A DNA stretch of 37,587 nt from contig RPFO01000029.1 of the NCBI GenBank assembly GCA_009746045.1, positions 1-37,587 of the forward strand. Reading direction: 5' to 3'. Positions 1-9,300 of this stretch are shown piece by piece; the first letter of the stretch is position 1, and each line of letters begins with the position of its first letter. The position numbers were made by a program, and so were the translations under genes. Source of the stretch: Mesostigma viride. Taxonomy: Eukaryota; Streptophyta; Mesostigmatophyceae; Mesostigmatales; Mesostigmataceae. The notes under the pieces were generated by a model. It was not told the DNA's origin. It made no database searches and saw only the letters and a list, made by a program, of their open reading frames with translations.

Positions 1-240
1 AGCGTAAGCGTAAGCGTAGCGTAAGCGTAAGCGTAAGCGTAAGCGTAAGCGTAAGCGTAAGCGTAAGCGTAAGCGTAAGCGTAAGCGTAAGCGTAAGCGT
101 AAGCGTAAGCGTAAGCGTAAGCGTAAGCGTAAGCGTAAGCGTAAGCGTAAGCGTAAGCGTAAGCGTAAGCGTAAGCGTAAGCGTAACCGTAAGCGTAAGC
201 GTAACCGTAAGCGTAACCGTAAGCGTAAGCGTAACCGTAA
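1..240. repeat. Hexanucleotide microsatellite (AGCGTA)n
   Basis: Near-perfect tandem repetition of the hexamer AGCGTA fills the first 240 bases. One phase slip lies near position 18, and the last 60 bases contain several AACCGTA variants. The variants cluster at the inner edge, as expected for a microsatellite decaying at its border. The array is cut by the window start, so its full length is unknown. It is not a common telomere repeat. Confidence 0.95.
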
Positions 241-614
241 GAGGGATGGAGGGATGGAGGGAGGGAGGGAGGGAGGGATGGATGGAGGGAGGGAGGGAGG
301 GAGGAGGAGGAGGAGGGAGGGAGGGAGGGAGGGAGGGAGGAGGGAGGGAGGGAGGAGGGAGGGAGGGAGGGAGGGAGGGAGGGAGGGAGGGAGGGAGGGA
401 GGGAGGAGGGAGGGAGGGAGGGAGGGAGGGAGGGAGGGAGGGAGGAGAGGAGAGGGAGAGGGAGAGGAGAGGGAGAGGAGAGGGAGAGGGAGAGGGAGAG
501 GGAGAGGGAGAGGAGAGGGAGAGGGAGAGGGAGAGGGAGAGGGAGAGGGAGAGGGAGAGGGAGAGGGAGAGGGAGAGGGAGAGGGAGAGGGAGAGGGAGA
601 GGGAGAGGAGAGGA

Positions 615-708
<94 letters not shown>

Positions 709-819
709 GGAGGGAGGAGGGAGGGAGAGGGAGAGGGAGAGGGAGGGAGAGAGGGAGAGGGAGAGGGAGAGGGAGAGGGAGAGGGAGAGGGAGAGGGAGA
801 GGGAGAGGGAGAGGGAGGG
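241..819. repeat. Long polypurine tract (GGGA/GGGAGA/GA repeats)
   Basis: The tract moves from (GGGA)n with a few T's at 247-283 into GGAGG, then GAGAGG/GAGGGA and pure (GA)n, then back to GAGGGA. Positions 284-819 contain no pyrimidine at all on the + strand, about 536 purines in a row. The Arg/Glu/Gly-rich open frames here are by-products of the repeat. Such mirror-symmetric homopurine runs are known to be able to form triplex DNA. Confidence 0.95.
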
Positions 820-862
820 TTTAGCCACATCGTGTTTTGTTCTTGGATTGATGACGCACCGC

Positions 863-1650
863 ACGCAACGCTCGTGACCTGCACCCGCAGGCGAAAAAGA
901 ACGAACCACAATGATAGCATGGTTGTGAGTGACAATTGACGACATCACGCTACAAGGAGCATGACGCAAAAGGGATTAAAAATCGGCATGAAAAACCTGG
1001 TGAAAAATAAGAGGGAGAGGGGGGGAGAGGGAGAGGGAGAGAGAGTCGTCGTTCAGGAAGCCGGCATGACGCAAAATGGGATGAATACTCAACATGACAG
1101 GTGAAAAAACATGAGAAAAACAACGTACATAAAATCCCGCAACTCACTCTTGTTGTTGCTGATGCTGCTGTCGTTGTTCTTGTTGTCAGGCCCGTTGTTC
1201 TTGATTTAATGATGTAAGTGCTGCTCGTACGCAACGCTCGTGACCTGCACCCGCAGGCGAAAAAGAACGAACCACAATGATAGTATTGTTGTGAGTGACA
1301 ATTGACGACATCACGCTACAAGGAGCATGACGCAAAAGGGATTTAAAATCGGCATGAAAAACCTGGTGAAAAATAAGAGGGAGAGGGGGGGAGAGGGAGA
1401 GGGAGAGAGAGTCGTCGTTCAGGAAGCCGTCATGACGCAAAATGGGATGAATACTCAACATGCCAGGTGAAAAAAAAAATAGAAAAACCACGTACGTAAA
1501 ATCCCGCAACTCACTCTTGTTGGAGCTGATGCTGCTGTCGTTGTTGTTGTTGTCAGGCCCGTTGTTCTTGATTTCCAAAGAAGAAAGCCGTGAAGCTGCT
1601 CGTACGCATTATGGGGGCTGCACCCGCAGGCGAAAAAGAACGTGGACCAC
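863..1650. repeat. Tandem duplication, 366-bp unit, about 2.1 copies
   Basis: The segment starting ACGCAACGCTCGTGACCTGC at 863 restarts at 1229 and again, diverged and partial, near 1600 (GCTGCTCGTACGCA, then CACCCGCAGGCG). Each full copy contains a short GAGAGG-rich purine stretch, a TTGTTGTTG run and a CCCGCAACTCACTC stretch. The two full copies differ by scattered substitutions and small indels. Open frames on both strands start at arbitrary points in the unit and show no recognisable domain, so I do not call a gene. Positions 1651-1826 are unique sequence in which I see nothing. Confidence 0.85.
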
Positions 1651-1826
1651 AGTCGGTCACTGGACGTGCGGTGGCGGGCGTGGTGGGCGCATCCGGCGGT
1701 GCGCGCCTGCAAAACACCGCATCAATTACCTGGGCGGGCTGGGTGCGCACCTTCCAAAGTCCCTGGTGTGTGTCAGTGCAGCGTCGACATGGCATGCGAG
1801 GATATGTGCGTACGTACGACGAATCA

Positions 1827-2412
1827 TGTGAAACGACTGGTCCAACCTGAAAAATTTTAAATTTTTGCCGTGTCCAGTAACGGTCCTAGGTTGCACCCGC
1901 GGGACGTTCCGACAGCTGTACAGAAAAGATCACAAAGATACGCCGCGCAACGACGCCTGTGCCCGGCAAATCATTTGTGAGCCCGGAACTGAACAGTCAC
2001 TGCAAATGTCGAGTATTTATTGCTCCATCCCCACAAAAAAGCGTTCCGGACCTGTTCGAAGCGAAGAGCACTGACAGGGATCGGACCCGAGCCAGATTTG
2101 TGTGCGGACCATGATGGCTGGCCTCCCTCACTCCGCAACCTCACTCTGGACGCAGGTTCGAATCCTGTCAGTGCTATTCGCTTCGAACAGTTCCGGAACG
2201 CTTTTTTTGGGGGGGTGGAGCAATAGATTTTCGACGTTTGTAGTGACTGTTCAGTTCCCGACTCACATTTGCCGGGCACTGGCGTCATTCCGCGGCGTAT
2301 CTTTCTGATCTATTCTGTACAGCTGCCGGAACGTCCCGCGGGTGCAACCTAGGACCGTTACTGGACACGGCAAAAATTCAAAATTTTTTTAGGTTGGACC
2401 AGTCGTTTCACA
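1827..2412. mobile_element. Fold-back / MITE-like element with long terminal inverted repeats
   Basis: The segment begins TGTGAAACGACTGGTCCAAC at 1827 and ends with its reverse complement at 2412. Inverted similarity continues inward through the CCTAGGTTGCACCCGCGGGA and AGCTGTACAGA stretches and the block with GTTCCGGAACGC, for roughly 200 bases per arm. The middle (about 2067-2175) holds a second inverted pair, AGCACTGACAGG and CCTGTCAGTGCT. There is no convincing coding capacity, so it would be non-autonomous. I could not find a clear target-site duplication (left flank GACGAATCA, right flank CCAAACGAC). The family is unassigned. Confidence 0.8.
2155..2165 (+). promoter_or_regulatory. tRNA T-arm / B-box-like motif inside the fold-back element
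   Basis: GGTTCGAATCC matches the pol III B-box consensus. It sits in a perfect T-arm fold (GCAGG, loop TTCGAAT, CCTGT) followed directly by CAGTGCT, which can pair with AGCACTG at 2067-2073 as an acceptor stem. The span of 109 nt is long for a tRNA, and I see no A box or anticodon arm, so this looks like a tRNA-derived relic and not a working tRNA gene. Confidence 0.45.
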
Positions 2413-3012
2413 CCAAACGACTTTTTGCACCAATAGGAGTCGACACTGCGTGTTCAGACTCCCAAGTACTCGGGCACCCACACCTGCCGGGGGAGTACAT
2501 TGTAATGCTATTCACTAGAACAGTTCCGGATGTAGCGTTAGTGATGATGTTGTACAATATATTTCAATCACGTTTGTCAGAGTGTGCGTTTTTCCGACAT
2601 GTAGGGCAGGTTGTACAACATTCTGTGCGCCAACCATGTGTACTACATGTATCGATTAGTATCACTACATGTATATTCCGTCATGATCGCAGGATTAGTA
2701 ACTACTGGGCTACATGTTAGTGTACCCTTACTAGGCTACTATGTAGAACCTTCAGAACCTGATTCTACCTTCCAAAATTCTAATTATGCGCCATGGATCA
2801 GTTTTGAAATGTAGAACGAGCCTACGTGGAGGGCATGACATCAGTCCAGCTGGCACCGCCGCGCACCATGACCGAGGGAACACGCCGTCACGTGCATGTA
2901 ATGCAATGTTTGGAGACGACGGGCATGCATGCATGGTTAATTTTTGGCGGCGAATATTTTCCGCGCCAAAAAAATTCCGCGGTACCCTCCGTACCGTGAA
3001 AAGTGGGTGCAC
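2413..3012. other. Unique flank without recognisable genes
   Basis: The region contains mixed-composition sequence with several short words repeated locally (TACATGT, GTTGTACAA) and no long open frame with a recognisable domain. The last 30 bases, including TCCGTACCGT at 2988-2997, border the left inverted-repeat arm. Confidence 0.6.
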
Positions 3013-3996
3013 GGTGCGCGCACCCCTTGCGGAAGTGGCCATGGCGACTGCTTTTAGACGAAACGTGACAAATCTGGCTCGCGGAAAGCAGAAAAAATGC
3101 TCGATTCTTGGAGAAAATTAGTTACTGATTCTAATTTATGGTGGGATAGTTGCGATCTATAATGTCGCGGGCTCTTTTTCTTTACCATCGGCAGGGGGGT
3201 CCGGCCTGAATTTCTGTCGGGATGAATAAAGTATAATTGATGCCTGCAGGTGTGATTGTCGATTGTTGCCAGTTTTGATGGTCCTAATGGAAGCTAGTTT
3301 AATGATGTTTCTAAAGCCGTAAAAATTCCCGCTGCTATCTTTACCTTTCCCGTCATTTTGCGGTAAGATAACATTAGGCCTGCGCCATGCGCGCCCGACC
3401 TCTCCATGAAAGGGTGGCCTTTCTTGTGCGCCTGGGCACGAATAAATGCCCGTTATGGTACGTTCTTGTATTAAACGTCCTAAGATAGCGCTTTCCTGCT
3501 TTCTTACCTCGTTGAGCGTAAGCTTTTTGCCTTCTTTCCGGCCAGATGCAGCCATGAAGTTGCGGGTCCTGGCGCTGCATCGCTGGATTCCTGGATGTTT
3601 TTAAGCAAGTTCGTCTGTGACGTGGCTGGCTTGCTGCAGCGCGTGGCCCACAACCTGTCGGGAAGGTGTAATGCTTTTATTTCCATGCTTCTCTGAAATT
3701 TCTTTTGCTTTATAGACAGTTGTGTTCGAGGAAATTCACGCGGTCTTCCTAAGCAGCGGCATCATTTTCCCCAGACACTGACGAGCTGGCACCTGTCTCC
3801 TAAAGAGAGCGGCTCGTGCTTGTTAGAAAGGAGGCAGTGTGCATTTTGCGGGACACAATGCTTTGGTGGCACATGCGTCAGGTAGGCTGTTCCAATGGTC
3901 TCTTCACCTTTCCCACTGAGTAAATGTTAGCATTTGTCATGCTAACCAGAGCAGCTAGCCACAGGTTGGCTGGATAAAAAGTCAGCTTATTTTCTC

Positions 3997-4004
3997 TTTA
4001 TATA
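3997..4004 (-). promoter_or_regulatory. TATA-like box in left arm, pointing outward
   Basis: On the minus strand this reads TATATAAA, followed by GAGAAAATAAGCTG. It points out of the large inverted structure. Downstream on the same strand are an ATG at 3686 opening a 60-codon frame and a consensus splice donor (GAG|GTAAGAA) near 3510. The right arm carries the same box in mirror position. Promoter function is inferred only. Confidence 0.3.
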
Positions 4005-4220
4005 CTGCGTGTGTGGTCCTCCACGTGTCCGGCTTGTTGGGCATTTTGGAAGAGGGTTTATAATGTGTTGTTGGGTGGAACAACTTGGTTGTTGGCACAA
4101 AATCACACATTATTAGCCTGAGATAGGCATGACATATGCTGCTCAGGCGTGTCGTCCTACCAGCCTTGTTGTTAAGGGTAGACTCACAAGGCTGGCTGTG
4201 CCGATGGAGGGGTGGGGCGT

Positions 4221-4994
4221 GCTAGCCCCCCCCCACACCCACGCATGCATGCTAGCCCACCCCCACACCCACGCATGCATGCTAGCCCCGGCCCCGGCCC
4301 CCCCACACCCACGCATGCATGCTAGCCCCCCCCCACACCCACGCATGCATGCTAGCCCACACTCACACCCACGCATGCATGCTAGCCCACCCCCACACCC
4401 ACGCATGCATGCTAGCCCCCCCACACACCCACGCATGCATGCCAGCCCCCCCACACACCCACGCATGCATGACCGCCCCCCCCACACCCACGCATGCATG
4501 CTAGCCCACCCCCACACCCACGCATGCATGCTAGCCCCCCCACACACCCACGCATGGATGCCAGCCCCCACACACACCCACGCATGCATGACAGCCCCCC
4601 CACACACCCACGCATGCATGCTAGCCCCCCACACACACCCACGCATGCATGCCAGCCCCCATACACACCCACGCATGCATGCCAGCCCCCCCCCACACTT
4701 ACGCATGCATGCTAGCCCCCCACACACACCCACGCATGCATGCCAGCCCCCCCCCACACCCACGCATGCATGCCAGCCCCCCCCCACACTTACGCATGCA
4801 TGCTAGCCCCCCACACACACCCACGCATGCATGCCAGCCCCCCCCCACACCCACGCATGCAGGCTAGCCCAACCCCACACCCACGCATGCATGCCAGCCC
4901 ACCCCCACACCCACACGTGCATGCCAGCCCACCCCCACACCCACGCATGCATGCCAGCCCACCCCCACACCCACGCGTGCATGCCAGCCCACCC
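4221..4994. repeat. 30-bp minisatellite, left copy
   Basis: About 26 tandem units of roughly 30 bp carry the core CACACCCACGCATGCATGC followed by YAGCCC and a variable C run. The unit is strongly strand-asymmetric (C-rich on +), while its ACGCATGCATGC core alternates purine and pyrimidine. The long His/Ala/Met/Pro- and Gly/Cys/Trp-rich open frames on both strands come from the repeat. Confidence 0.95.
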
Positions 4995-5271
4995 CTAGCT
5001 TGAGCGTGCTTGTAAAGTTTTTGCATGGTTTATTAAAATGAGTGGAATATGTATTTATTGCATTAAATGTTAATTTTATTGATCATGAATGAAAATGGTC
5101 AACATTGCCGAAGTGCCCCTAAATTGCTCAATATTGTGTGCTCAAGAATTCAATGAGGATTGTCATCATGGAAACCCGCACAAATTCACGATTCCGGGCA
5201 TGCATGTGAAAGTATCAAGAACAATTTTCAATTAAGAATGGTATCTCATTGTTCCATGAATCAATATGACT

Positions 5272-6315
5272 CCATGTACGTAGACAAGCCATGATGACCC
5301 CATGGGAGCCTAAATCCTCATCATTAAATACATAAATGCCACCCATGTACGTAGACGGGCCATGATGACACCAATGGAGCCTGAATCCTCATCATTAATT
5401 ACATAAATGCCAACCATGTACATAGACAAGCCATGATGACACCATGGGAGCCTGAATCCTCATCATTAAATACATAAATGCCAACCATGTACGTAGGCCA
5501 GCCATGATGACACTATGGGAGCCTGAATCCTCATCATTAATTTCATACATGCCAACAACACGTAGACGGGCCATAATGACACCACGGGAGCCTGAATCCT
5601 CATCATTTATTTTATGAGACATCCATGTACGTAGGCCAGCCATGATGACACCATGGGAGCCTGAATCCTCCACATTTTTTTTCTGAGACATCCATGTACG
5701 TAGGCCAGCCATGATGACACCATGGGAGCCTGAATCCTCATCATTAAATACATACATGCCATCCATGTACGTAGACAGGCCATGATGACACCATGGGAGC
5801 CTGAATCCTCATCATTAATTACATAAATGCCAACCATGTACGTAGACGGGCCATGATGACACCATGGGAGCCTGAATCCTCATCATTTTTTTTATGAGAC
5901 ATCCATGTACGTAGGCCAGCCATGATGACACCATGGGAGCCTGAATCCTCGTCATTTTTTTTTCTTTGACATCCATATACGTAGACGGGCCATGATGACA
6001 CCATGGGAGCCTGAATCCTCATCATTAATTACATACATGCCATCCATGTACGTAGACGGGCCATGATGACACCATGGGAGCCTGAATCCTCATCATTTAC
6101 TATTCCTTGACATCCATGTACGTAGGCCAGCCATGGAGACATTATGGGAGCCTGAATCCTCCTCGTTAATTACATAAATGCCAACCATGTACGTAGACAA
6201 GCCATGATGACACCATGGGAGCCTGAATCCTCATCATTTACTATTCCTTGACATCCATGTACGTAGACGGGCCATGATGACACCATGGGAGCCTGAATCC
6301 TCATCATTAATTACA
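5272..6315 (-). repeat. Satellite array, inverted block (about 15 monomers)
   Basis: Monomers of about 70 bp read on the minus strand as ATGATGAGGATTCAGGCTCC, CATGGTGTCATCATGGC, YNGYCTACGTACATGG and a variable tail. The order of private variants, counting inward from 5272, matches the last monomers of the array at the right end in mirror order. Examples are the GGGGTC variant first, ATTGGTG second, a TATGTACATGG form third, an altered ATAGTG/ACAGTG form fourth, and TACGTGTTGTTGG fifth. The block is therefore the continuation of the inverted arm. Orientation flips at 6313-6316 within a shared ACAT. Confidence 0.93.
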
Positions 6316-9300
6316 TGGATGGCATTTATGTATTTAATGATGAGGATTCAGGCTCCCATGGTGTCTCCATGGCTGGCCTACGTACATGGATGTCAAGGAA
6401 TAGTAAATGATGAGGATTCAGGCTCCCATGGTGTCATCATGGCCTGTCTACGTACATGGATGGCATGTATGTAATTAATGATGAGGATTCAGGCTCCCAT
6501 GGTGTCATCATGGCTTGTCTACGTACATGGTTGGCATTTATGTAATTAATGAGGAGGATTCAGGCTCCCATGGTGTCATCATGGCTTGTCTACGTACATG
6601 GTTGGCATTTATGTAATTAATGATGAGGATTCAGGCTCCCATGGTGTCTCCATGGCTGGCCTACGTACATGGATGTCAAGGAATAGTAAATGAGGAGGAT
6701 TCAGGCTCCCATGGTGTCATCATGGCCCGTGTACGTACATGGATGGCATGTATGTAATTAATGAGGAGGATTCAGGCTCCCATGGTGTCATCATGGCTGG
6801 CCTACGTACATGGATGTCAAAGAAAAAGAAATGATGAGGATTCAGGCTCCCATGGTGTCATCATGGCTGGCCTACGTACATGGATGTCTCATAAAATAAA
6901 TGATGAGGATTCAGGCTCCCATGGTGTCATCATGGCTTGTCTACCTACATTGTTGGCATGTATGTAATTAATGATGAGGATTCAGGCTCCCATGGTGTCT
7001 CCATGGCTGGCCTACGTACATGAATGGCATTTATGTAATTAATGATGAGGATTCAGGCTCCCATGGGGTCATCATGGCTTGTCTACGTACATGGTTGGCA
7101 TTTATGTAATTAACGAGGAGGATTCAGGCTCCCATGGTGTCTCCATGGCTGGCCTACGTACATGGATGTCAAGGAATAGTAAATGATGAGGATTCAGGCT
7201 CCCATGGTGTCATCATGGCCCGTGTACGTACATGGATGGCATGTATGTAATTAATGATGAGGATTCAGGCTCCCATGGTGTCATCATGGCCCGTCTACGT
7301 ACATGGATGTCAAAGAAAAAAAAATGATGAGGATTCAGGCTCCCATGGTGTCATCATGGCTGGCCTACGTACATGGATGTTTCATAAAAAAAATGATGAG
7401 GATTCAGGCTCCCATGGTGTCATCATGGCCCGTCTACGTACATGGTTGGCATTTATGTAATTAATGAAGAGGATTCAGGCTCCCATGGTGTCATCATGGC
7501 CCGTCTACGTACATGGATGTCAAGGAATAGTAAATGATGAGGATTCAGGCTCCCATGGGGTCATCATGGCTTGTCTACGTACATGGTTGGCATTTATGTA
7601 ATTAACGAGGAGGATTCAGGCTCCATTGGTGTCATCATGGCTGGCCTACGTACATGGATGTCAAGGAATAGTAAATGATGAGGATTCAGGCTCCCATGGT
7701 GTCATCATGGCTTGTCTACGTACATGGTTGGCATTTATGTAATTAATGAGGAGGATTCAGGCTCCCATGGTGTCTCCATGGCTGGCCTACGTACATGGAT
7801 GGCATTTATGTATTTAATGATGAGGATTCAGGCTCCCATGGTGTCATCATGGCTTGTCTACCTACATGGTTGGCATTTATGTAACCTGAATCCTCTCATT
7901 AAGAAAATGAAGAGGATTCAGGCTCCATTGGTGTCATCATGGCTGGCCTACGTACATGGATGTCAAGGAATAGTAAATGATGAGGATTCAGGCTCCCATG
8001 GTGTCATCATGGCCCGTCTACGTACATGGATGTCAAGGAATAGTAAATGATGAGGATTCAGGCTCCCATGGGGTCATCATGGCTTGTCTACGTACATGGT
8101 TGGCATTTATGTAATTAACGAGGAGGATTCAGGCTCCATTGGTGTCATCATGGCTGGCCTACGTACATGGATGTCAAGGAATAGTAAATGATGAGGATTC
8201 AGGCTCCCATGGTGTCATCATGGCTTGTCTACGTACATGGTTGGCATTTATGTAATTAATGAGGAGGATTCAGGCTCCCATGGTGTCATCATGGCCCGTC
8301 TACGTACATGGATGGCATTTATGTAATTAATGATGAGGATTCAGGCTCCCATGGGGTCATCATGGCTTGTCTACGTACATGGTTGGCATTTATGTAATTA
8401 ATGAGGAGGATTCAGGCTCCCATGGTGTCTCCATGGCTGGCCTACGTACATGGATGTCAAGGAATAGTAAATGATGAGGATTCAGGCTCCCATGGTGTCA
8501 TCATGGCCTGTCTACGTACATGGATGGCATGTATGTAATTAATGATGAGGATTCAGGCTCCCATGGTGTCATCATGGCTTGTCTACGTACATGGATGGCA
8601 TGTATGTAATTAATGATGAGGATTCAGGCTCCATTGGTGTCATCATGGCTGGCCTACGTATGTACATGGATGTCAAAGAAAAAAAAAATGATGAGGATTC
8701 AGGCTCCCATGGTGTCATCATTGCCCGTGTATGTACATGGTTGGCATTTATGTAATTAATGATGAGGATTCAGGCTCCATTGGTGTCATCATTGCCCGTG
8801 TATGTACATGGTTGGCATTTATGTATGTAATTAATGATGAGGATTCAGGCTCCATTGGTGTCATCATGGCTGGCCTACGTATGTACATGGATGTCAAAGA
8901 AAAAAAAATGATGAGGATTCAGGCTCCCATGGTGTCATCATGGCCCGTCTACGTACATGGATGTCAAGGAATAGTAAATGATGAGGATTCAGGCTCCCAT
9001 GGTGTCAGATGTCATGGCCTGTCTACGTACATGGATGGCATGTATGTAATTAATGATGAGAATTCAGGCTCCATTGGTGTCATCATGGCTGGCCTACGTA
9101 TGTACATGGATGTCAAAGAAAAAAAAATGATGAGGATTCAGGCTCCCATGGTGTCATCATGGCCCGTCTACGTACATGGATGTCAAGGAATAGTAAATGA
9201 TGAGGATTCAGGCTCCCATGGTGTCATCATGGCCTGTCTACGTACATGGATGGCATGTATGTAATTAATGATGAGGATTCAGGCTCCCATGGTGTCATCA

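Larger units (their letters stand above)
3013..5271 (+). repeat. Left arm of giant inverted repeat (2,259 bp)
   Basis: Its reverse complement is found at 29500-31758, with the same overall length. The outer limit is the self-complementary GGTGCGCGCACC (3013-3024), after which similarity stops. From outside in it holds about 640 bp of unique sequence that has diverged between arms, about 570 bp that look identical between arms, a 30-bp minisatellite, and about 275 bp of AT-rich sequence that also look identical. The inverted similarity then continues into the satellite array, so the full arm reaches roughly 3.3 kb. A 132-codon frame on the minus strand (3555-3157) is not maintained in the other arm, so I treat the arm as non-coding. 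Confidence 0.93.

Noticed and set aside
1-240. Telomeric repeat at the window start
   Set aside because: AGCGTA does not match known TTTAGGG-, TTAGGG- or TTTTAGGG-type telomere repeats, and complex sequence with degenerate edge units follows as in an ordinary microsatellite.
246-877. Arg/Glu/Gly-rich open frames
   Set aside because: Direct translation of the polypurine microsatellite.
950-1712. Minus-strand frames of 80-130 codons over the 366-bp tandem repeats
   Set aside because: They change frame and start between the two repeat copies, are low-complexity (Leu/Ser/Pro and Asn/Thr runs), and contain no domain.
2067-2175. A functional tRNA gene
   Set aside because: The T-arm and a 7-bp acceptor-like stem are present, but no A box, D arm or anticodon arm could be placed in the 109-nt span.
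3157-3555. 132-codon minus-strand frame in the left arm
   Set aside because: The ATG is lost and the frame is broken by indels in the right arm (31190-31643). There is no recognisable motif, and it reads across a good splice donor.
4129-4867. His/Ala/Pro-rich and Gly/Cys/Trp-rich frames in the minisatellite (and their mirror at 29745-30638)
   Set aside because: Open on both strands and in several frames because the 30-bp unit is a multiple of three and lacks stops.
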